From CAWKDG01 sp963848355 (GTDB taxonomy: Bacteria; Actinomycetota; Acidimicrobiia; Acidimicrobiales; UBA8190): a stretch of 64,000 nucleotides of DNA. The notes beneath the pieces were generated by a model, which ran no database searches, had not been told where the DNA came from, and worked only from the letters and a program-made list of their open reading frames with translations. The stretch's first letter is position 1. Each line of letters begins with the position of its first letter. The translations under genes were made by a program, and so were the position numbers. This document shows, piece by piece, positions 58,228 to 64,000 of the stretch. The DNA lies in the NCBI GenBank assembly GCA_963848355.1, contig CAWKDG010000001.1, positions 1 through 64,000 on the forward strand. The letters run 5' to 3'.

Positions 58228-59585
58228 CGATCACCGACGACGACACCTCCGTCGCCGAGACCGCGGGCAAGCGGCCCAACGCCTTCGTCCGCCTGTACCG
58301 GGGCGAGACCTCTTTCGACTTCGTCGGTCGGCGGCGGACGTGGTACCTGATCTCGGGCATCGTGATCGTCGCCGGTCTCGTCTCCATGGGGACGAGGGGA
58401 TTCAACTTCGGCATCGACTTCAAAGGGGGGCAGTCGTGGGAGGTGGTGGCACCCTCCAACGTCACCGCCGGCACCGTGCAGAGTGCCATGCAGTCGGCCG
58501 GCGTCTCCGATCCCGTCATCGAGTTCCTGGGGACGGGGGGCAACAGGAAGGTCCAGGTCGAGGCCGACCTGAACACCGAGTCGGCGGCGCAGAAGACGAC
58601 GACGGAGAACGCCGTGCAGACAGCGCTCGGACGGCTCAGCAATACGCCGGCGACGGAGGTGACGTTCTCTGACGTCGGACCGACCTGGGGGAGCCAGATC
58701 ACCGACAAGGCCATCTTGGCCGTCCTCGTCTTCTTCGTCGTGGTCGTCGCCTACATCACATTGCGGTTCGAGTGGAAGATGGCCATCGCCGCGCTCATCG
58801 CCGTCGTGCACGACCTGTTGGTCACGGCCGGCATCTATTCGCTCACCGGATTCCAGGTCACGCCGGACACGGTGGTGGCCGTGCTGACCATCCTCGGGTA
58901 TTCGTTGTACGACACGGTGGTCGTCTTCGACCGCGTCGGTGAGAACACCAAGGGCTTCGGCGCGTCGGGACGGATGACCTACGAGGACGTCGTCAACCTG
59001 TCCATGAACCAGACGCTGGCCCGGTCGATGAACACGTCCCTCGTCGCCATCCTCCCGGTGTTGTCGGTGCTCGTGATCGGTGCCCAGATCCTGGGGGCCA
59101 CGACGTTGCAGTACTTCGGGCTGGCCCTGGTGATCGGGCTCACCTCGGGGGCGTACTCGTCGATCTTCATCGCCTCGCCCATCCTGGCCGTCATGAAGGA
59201 ACGCGAGCCGCGCTACGTGAACATCAGGCAGAAGCTGGCCAACCGGGCCGACCGCACAGGGTTGCTCACGCCCCGTGCCGCCGCCCTGTCCACGGCCTCG
59301 ACGTCGTCGGCCGCTCGGGCCACCGGACGCGGGGGACGGGCCGCACCGGCGAAACGGCAGGGCGAGGTCCTGCGCCCGGGGAGCGCCGCCCGCGCCGCAA
59401 CGGCGTCGCGCCCGACCGCCACCCCCGACGTGGCCGGGGCCGACGAGGACGCCGCCACCGCCAACGGGGCGGCGCGCCCCGCCGGGGGGGCGGCCAAACG
59501 GCCCGCCTCGGCGTCGGGGGCCCGCCGCCCGCCGCCTCGCCCGCGCAAGGGCAAGGGCAAGGGCAAGGGCGGTCGTCGCCGGTAA
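58224..59585 (+). CDS. secF: Protein translocase subunit SecF, with a long basic tail
   Basis: 453 aa from GTG 58224, overlapping secD. Motifs: RRRTWYLISGIVIVAGLVSM, GFNFGIDFKGGQSWEVVAPS, FEWKMAIAALIAVVHDLLVT, VVAVLTILGYSLYDTVVVFD and RVGENTKGFGASGRMTYEDV, all typical of SecF, with six spans. Beyond residue 340 an unusual 110-residue low-complexity tail rich in Ala, Arg and Pro ends in repeated Lys-Gly (RKGKGKGKGGRRR), which probably reaches the cytoplasm or ribosome surface. Confidence 0.92.
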   Translation: MTITDDDTSVAETAGKRPNAFVRLYRGETSFDFVGRRRTWYLISGIVIVAGLVSMGTRGFNFGIDFKGGQSWEVVAPSNVTAGTVQSAMQSAGVSDPVIEFLGTGGNRKVQVEADLNTESAAQKTTTENAVQTALGRLSNTPATEVTFSDVGPTWGSQITDKAILAVLVFFVVVVAYITLRFEWKMAIAALIAVVHDLLVTAGIYSLTGFQVTPDTVVAVLTILGYSLYDTVVVFDRVGENTKGFGASGRMTYEDVVNLSMNQTLARSMNTSLVAILPVLSVLVIGAQILGATTLQYFGLALVIGLTSGAYSSIFIASPILAVMKEREPRYVNIRQKLANRADRTGLLTPRAAALSTASTSSAARATGRGGRAAPAKRQGEVLRPGSAARAATASRPTATPDVAGADEDAATANGAARPAGGAAKRPASASGARRPPPRPRKGKGKGKGGRRR

Positions 59586-59623
59586 AAGGGTGTCGGATGG
59601 TCACGGCCGCCCAGGTGGGCAGG

Positions 59624-59629
59624 TACCGT
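59624..59629 (+). promoter_or_regulatory. -10 element (TACCGT), leaderless relA start
   Basis: TACCGT is followed by seven bases and ATG 59637, selecting that ATG over the in-frame GTG at 59628. Confidence 0.55.
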
Positions 59630-59636
59630 GGGATGG

Positions 59637-61880
59637 ATGGTCACCGTCGAGCGTCAGGCTGCGCCGTTCCGCCGCCCGGCGCTGCTCGACGACCTCCTGG
59701 CCGGGCTCCTGCGGTCCGAGGACGGGCGCCGGTCGCTCTCTTCGGAGGCTGACCGCCACCTGATCGCCCAGGCCGGGGCGGCCGCCGAAGCGGCCCACGC
59801 CGGCCAGGTCAGGCAGACGGGCGAGCCCTACGTCACCCACCCGGTGGCGGTGGCCGGGATCGTGGCCGACCTGGGCCTCGACGCCCGGTCGGTGGCGGCC
59901 GCCCTCCTGCACGACGCCGTGGAGGACACGGGACTGAGCCTCGACGACGTCGTCGTGCAGTTCGGCCCCGAGGTGGCGGCCATCGTCGACGGGGTGACCA
60001 AGCTCGACCGGTTGCAGTTCGACTCGAAAGAGGCGCAGCAGGCGGCCACCGTGCGCAAGATGCTCGTGGCCATGGCCAACGACTGGCGGGTCCTCGTCAT
60101 CAAGTTGGCCGACCGCCTGCACAACATGCGGACCATCGCCGTGATGCCCGACTGGAAGCAGCGGCGCACGGCCCAGGAGACTCTCGACATCTACGCACCC
60201 TTGGCCCATCGCCTCGGGATCCAGGAGCTCAAGTGGCAGCTCGAGGACCTGGCCTTCGCCACCCTCCATCCCAAGCGCTACGCCGAGATCGAACAGATGG
60301 TGGCCACCCGCGCCCCCGAGCGCGACGACTATCTGGCGCGGGTCCTGGTGGCCGTCCGCCAGCGTCTGGCCGCCTCGGTGGTCGGGGCCGACGTGACGGG
60401 TCGCCCGAAGCACCTGTGGAGCATCTACGAGAAGATGGTGGTGCGCGGGAAGGAGTTCGCCGAGATCCACGACCTGGTGGCCATCCGGGTCATCGTCGAC
60501 TCGGAGAAGGACTGCTGGGCCGCGCTCGGCTCCATCCACGCCATCTGGAGTCCCGTCCAGGGGCGCTTCAAGGACTACATCAACAGCCCGAAGTTCAACC
60601 TCTACCAGTCCCTGCACACGACCGTGATCGGCCTCGAGGGCAAGCCCATCGAAGTCCAGATCCGCACCCAGGAGATGCACCGCCGGGCCGAGTACGGCAT
60701 CGCCGCCCACTGGGGCTACAAGGAGCAGAGCAAGGACGCCGGGGCGTCGACCACGGCCGAGATGGCGTGGTTGCAGCGCATCGTGGACTGGCAGCAGGAG
60801 ACGATCGACCCCCTCGAATTCCTGGAGACGCTGAAGCTCGACCTCGAACAGGACGAGGTCTACGTCTTCACCCCCAAGGGGAAGGTCATCGCCCTGGCGG
60901 CGGGGTCGACGCCGATCGACTTCGCCTATGCCATCCACACCGAGGTCGGCCACCGGTGCATCGGGGCCAAGGTCAACGGCCGGTTGGTCCCGCTCGATAC
61001 GAAGCTGCAGTCGGCCGACACGGCCGAGATCATCACCTCCAAGGTGCCGTCGGCCGGACCGTCGCGCGACTGGCTGCAGATCGTCGCCTCCCCGAGGGCG
61101 CGCAACAAGATCCGGCAGTGGTTCAGTCGCGAGCGGCGCGAGGACGCCATGGACACCGGGCGCGAGGAGTTGATCAAGGCGCTGCGACGCGAGGGTCTGC
61201 CCGTGCAGAAGCTGGCCGCCTCCAACGCCCTCGAGCGCCTGGCCGCGGCCATGAACTACACCGATCTCGATGCGCTGCACGCCGCCATCGGCGACGGCCA
61301 TGTGTCGGCGCGGTCGGTGTCGCAGCGTCTGGCCCGCGACCTGCGCGGTGGTGGCCACGAGGACCAGCTGCCCACCACCGTCGGACCGGGCCTGGCCACC
61401 CGCGCCCGCCGGGGATCACCGGTCGGTGTGTACGTGGAAGGCCTCGACGACGTGATGGTGCGGCTGTCGCGCTGTTGCACGCCGGTGCCCGGGGACCAGA
61501 TCGTGGGCTTCGTGACCCGGGGGCGCGGCGTGAGCGTGCACCGGGCCGACTGCGCCAACGCCAGTGCCTTGGCGGCGGGGGAGCAGGAGCGGCTGATCGA
61601 GGTGGAGTGGGACCGGGAGGGGTCGACCGTCTTCGTGGCCTCGATCGAGGTGCTCGCCTTCGACCGGTCGCGGCTGCTCTCGGACGTGACCCGGGTGGTG
61701 TCCGAGCACCACCTGAACATCGTGGCCTCCTCCAGCCAGACGGCGCCCGACCGGGTGAGCCGGATGCGCTTCGACGTCGAGCTGGCCGACCCCGGGCACC
61801 TGGACTCGTTGCTGAGCTCGCTCAAGCATCTCGACGGCGTCTTCGACGCCTTCCGCACCCTGCCCGGCCGAAAGGGCTGA
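59637..61880 (+). CDS. relA: Bifunctional (p)ppGpp synthetase/hydrolase (RelA/SpoT family)
   Basis: 747 aa. HD hydrolase domain (HPVAVAGIVADLGLDARSVA, ALLHDAVEDTGLSLDDVVVQ, VLVIKLADRLHNMRTIAVMP), synthetase domain (LVAIRVIVDSEKDCWAALGS, GRFKDYINSPKFNLYQSLHT, IRTQEMHRRAEYGIAAHWGY), TGS domain (VYVFTPKGKVIALAAGSTPI) and a C-terminal ACT domain (ASIEVLAFDRSRLLSDVTRV). Both catalytic halves look intact, so it can make and degrade the alarmone of the stringent response. Leaderless ATG 59637. Confidence 0.95.
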   Translation: MVTVERQAAPFRRPALLDDLLAGLLRSEDGRRSLSSEADRHLIAQAGAAAEAAHAGQVRQTGEPYVTHPVAVAGIVADLGLDARSVAAALLHDAVEDTGLSLDDVVVQFGPEVAAIVDGVTKLDRLQFDSKEAQQAATVRKMLVAMANDWRVLVIKLADRLHNMRTIAVMPDWKQRRTAQETLDIYAPLAHRLGIQELKWQLEDLAFATLHPKRYAEIEQMVATRAPERDDYLARVLVAVRQRLAASVVGADVTGRPKHLWSIYEKMVVRGKEFAEIHDLVAIRVIVDSEKDCWAALGSIHAIWSPVQGRFKDYINSPKFNLYQSLHTTVIGLEGKPIEVQIRTQEMHRRAEYGIAAHWGYKEQSKDAGASTTAEMAWLQRIVDWQQETIDPLEFLETLKLDLEQDEVYVFTPKGKVIALAAGSTPIDFAYAIHTEVGHRCIGAKVNGRLVPLDTKLQSADTAEIITSKVPSAGPSRDWLQIVASPRARNKIRQWFSRERREDAMDTGREELIKALRREGLPVQKLAASNALERLAAAMNYTDLDALHAAIGDGHVSARSVSQRLARDLRGGGHEDQLPTTVGPGLATRARRGSPVGVYVEGLDDVMVRLSRCCTPVPGDQIVGFVTRGRGVSVHRADCANASALAAGEQERLIEVEWDREGSTVFVASIEVLAFDRSRLLSDVTRVVSEHHLNIVASSSQTAPDRVSRMRFDVELADPGHLDSLLSSLKHLDGVFDAFRTLPGRKG

Positions 61881-61888
61881 ATCCACCG

Positions 61889-63173
61889 GTGGCCGACGAG
61901 AAGGCTGGACCGCAGGTGATACGCGCCCCGAAAGGGACCCGGGACGTCCTGTGGCCCGAGTCGACCCGGTGGGAGGCGCTGGTGGTCGCTTTCGCCGGCC
62001 GGGCGCGCCGGCGCCGGCTTCGGTCTCACCATCACGCCCGTGATCGAGGACGCCCGGCTGTTCCGCCGGGGGATCGGCGGCGACAGCGACGTCGTGAGCA
62101 AGGAGATGTACGAGTTCACCGATCGCGACGAGAGGCCGTTGGCCCTGCGACCCGAGGGGACGGCCCCCGTCGTGCGGGCCTTCGTCCAGCACAACCCCCC
62201 GGTGCCGTGGAAGGCGTGGTACTTGACCCCCGCCTTCCGCTACGAGCGGCCGCAGGCCGGCCGTTACCGCCAGCATCACCAGCTCGGCGTCGAGGCCCTG
62301 GGCACCGAGGACCCCGACCTCGACGTCGAGGTGATCGCCCTGGCCGCCCGTTTCTACGCCGATCTGGGATTGCGCCGGATCGACCTGGCCGTGAACTCGA
62401 TGGGGTGCGGCGAGGACCGGGCCCGGTACGTGGAGGCCCTGCGGGCCTTTCTGGCCGAGCACGCCGTCGAGCTGTGCGACGAGCACCGCCGACGCTTCAC
62501 CACCCACCCCCTGCGGGTCCTCGACTGCAAGCGACCGGCGTGCCGGGCCGTGACCGAGAACGCGCCGCGGTTGGTCGACTACCTGGACGAGTCGTGCGCC
62601 GCCCACTTCGCCCGCGTCCGGGCCGGGCTCGCGGCCCTCGGGATCGCCCACCGGCTCGAGCCCCGCCTCGTGCGCGGCCTCGACTACTACACGCGCACGA
62701 CGTTCGAATTCGCGGCGTCGGCACTCGACGCCGCCCAGAACGCCGTCGGCGGCGGCGGGCGCTACGACGGGCTGTCCGAGGCCATCGGCGGTCCCCCCAC
62801 CCCGGGGATCGGATTCGGGATCGGGATCGAACGGCTGCTGCTGGCCTGTGACGCCGAGGGGTGCTTCGCCGCCGCCCCCGCCGCGGCCGACGCCTTCGTG
62901 ATCGACCTGACGGACGGGGAGCAGGCCCGGGACCTGGTCGACGAGCTGCGAGAGGCCGGCCTGGTGGCACTGCGCGCCTACGATGGCCGTTCGCCGAAGT
63001 CGCAGATGAAACAGGCCGACAGGTCGGGAGCGCGGTTCGCCGTGATCGTGGGGGCCGAGGAGCTGGCGGCCGGCGTCGTGACCCTGCGGCCCCTGCGGGA
63101 CCCCGGCGAGCAGGAGACGGTACCGCGCCGGGAGATCGCGGCCCGGCTGTCCCCACTGGCGAGCGAAGGATGA
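61889..63173 (+). CDS. hisS: Histidyl-tRNA synthetase, frameshifted near the 5' end
   Basis: About 427 aa. GTG 61889 reads VADEKAGPQVIRAPKGTRDV, then LWPESTRWEALVVAFAGRAR, followed by one extra C near 62008-62016, after which the frame at 62040 continues VIEDARLFRRGIGGDSDVVS. Class II motifs: RPEGTAPVVRAFVQHNPPVP (motif 2 region), YRQHHQLGVEALGTEDPDLD, LVRGLDYYTRTTFEF (His A loop) and GGGGRYDGLSEAIGGPPTPG with GFGIGIERLLLAC (motif 3). The C-terminal anticodon domain is complete. Sequence error is the likeliest cause of the shift. Confidence 0.92.
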
Positions 63174-63177
63174 GAAC

Positions 63178-64000
63178 GTGACGGCGACCAGCATGCGGAG
63201 CCACATGTGCGGCGAGCTGACGACGGCCGACGCCGGTCGGCGTGTGCAGCTGTGCGGGTGGGTGGCGCGCCGACGTGATCACGGTGAGCACCTGGCCTTC
63301 GTCGACCTGCGCGACCACACCGGGATCGTCCAGTGCGTCGTCGACGGTCACGTGGACGTGCGCAGCGAATGGGTGCTGTTCGTGGAGGGCACGGTGCGGG
63401 CCCGGCCCGAGGGCACCGTCAACGCCGAGTTGGCCACGGGGGAGATCGAGCTCGTCGAGTGCGCGGTGGAGGTGCTGGCCGGTGCCGAGCCACCGCCGTT
63501 CCCCGTCGACGACCGGGCCGAGACCGACGAGGTCGGTCCGATTGCGCTACCGCTACGTGGACCTGCGGCGGCCGCGGATGCAGCGCAACCTGCGGCTGCG
63601 GGCGCGCGCCATCGCCGCCATGCGGGCGGCCATGGTGCGCCAGGGATTCTGCGAGGTCGAGACGCCGCTGCTGTGGACACCGACGCCGGAGGGGTCACGC
63701 GAGTTCGCGGTGCCGTCGCGGCTGCACCACGGCGATTTCTACGTCCTGCCCCAGAGCCCGCAGATCGCCAAGCAGCTCCTGATGGTGGGGGGGATGGACC
63801 GTTACTTCCAGGTGGCCAGCTGCCTGCGCGACGAGGACCTGCGGGCCGACCGGCAGTTCGAATTCACCCAGCTCGACATCGAGGCGTCGTTCGTGACCCA
63901 GGAGGACGTGCAGGCGGCCGTGACCGAGGCCGTGGGCGACGCCACCGAGGCGGCCGTGGGCGAGGCGCCCGGCGAGGCCGAGCGGATCACGTGGCACGAC
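63178..64000 (+). CDS. aspS: Aspartyl-tRNA synthetase, partial (runs off window), frameshifted
   Basis: GTG 63178, four bases after the hisS stop. N-terminal OB-fold: RSHMCGELTTADAGRRVQLC, GWVARRRDHGEHLAFVDLRD, HTGIVQCVVDGHVDVRSEWV. One extra G at 63531-63538 shifts into LRYRYVDLRRPRMQRNLRLR, EVETPLLWTPTPEGSREFAV, YVLPQSPQIAKQLLMVGGMD and RYFQVASCLRDEDLRADRQF with EFTQLDIEASF (class II motif 2). Sequence continues to the window end without a stop. Actinobacterial AspRS of this kind often charges both tRNA-Asp and tRNA-Asn; whether that holds here needs the rest of the gene. Confidence 0.92.
   Translation, partial: MTATSMRSHMCGELTTADAGRRVQLCGWVARRRDHGEHLAFVDLRDHTGIVQCVVDGHVDVRSEWVLFVEGTVRARPEGTVNAELATGEIELVECAVEVLAGAEPPPFPVDDRAETDEVGPIALPLRGPAAAADAAQPAAAGARHRRHAGGHGAPGILRGRDAAAVDTDAGGVTRVRGAVAAAPRRFLRPAPEPADRQAAPDGGGDGPLLPGGQLPARRGPAGRPAVRIHPARHRGVVRDPGGRAGGRDRGRGRRHRGGRGRGARRGRADHVAR

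Overview
The window is GC-rich bacterial DNA with actinobacterial gene order and biology, most likely from Acidimicrobiia or a relative (inference; no 16S gene is present). The evidence is a probable dnaG-rpoD pair, a mycothiol ligase (mshC), an F420-dependent oxidoreductase (npdG) and a deazaflavin-type reductase. The long chain thrS - HIT/Ap4A phosphorylase - pgsA - PIM acyltransferase - pimA-like - pdxS - pdxT - yebC - ruvCAB - yajC - secD - secF - relA - hisS - aspS is arranged as in mycobacteria and other Actinobacteria.

Layout. 1-6.25 kb: probable dnaG 3' end, a primary sigma factor, three tRNAs (Asn, CAT-anticodon, Val), an aldehyde dehydrogenase, an inositol-monophosphatase-like gene and small ORFs. 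6.25-8.8 kb: two insertion sequences (IS481-type, IS3-type) behind tRNA-Val, with a repeat of the tRNA 3' end between them. 8.9-20.2 kb: an accessory block, all on the minus strand, for surface glycan or exopolysaccharide: methyltransferase, deazaflavin reductase, sulfotransferase, two paralogous GT4 glycosyltransferases, an OafA-type acyltransferase with a lumenal C-terminal domain, a GT-C-like membrane protein, a 2OG-Fe(II) oxygenase and a GT2-methyltransferase fusion. 20.7-28.1 kb: lipoprotein, D-2-hydroxyacid dehydrogenase, methyltransferase, an XRE/nucleotidyltransferase pair behind chorismate mutase, a two-repeat secreted protein, and a nitronate monooxygenase with a TetR regulator. 28.3-37.9 kb: glutamate decarboxylase, a dienoyl-CoA isomerase-like/2,4-dienoyl-CoA reductase-like pair, an MFS carrier, a second aldehyde dehydrogenase, a sulfotransferase, a PadR regulator, fabI and npdG. 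37.9-64 kb: mshC and the housekeeping chain, interrupted after the HIT gene by a minus-strand block (YfhO-like membrane protein, GNAT, EF-G-like GTPase).

Two global patterns stand out. First, at least 17 single-base indels, plus an in-frame TAG, break otherwise well-conserved genes, many of them normally essential (rpoD, hisS, aspS, pgsA, ruvA, pdxS). Most look like one extra C or G. Sequence or assembly error is the simplest explanation, so these genes are annotated across the break. Second, many genes have a TANNNT -10-like hexamer ending 6-9 bases before an ATG or GTG start, which indicates widespread leaderless transcription and fixes several start codons. No CRISPR array or phage module was seen.
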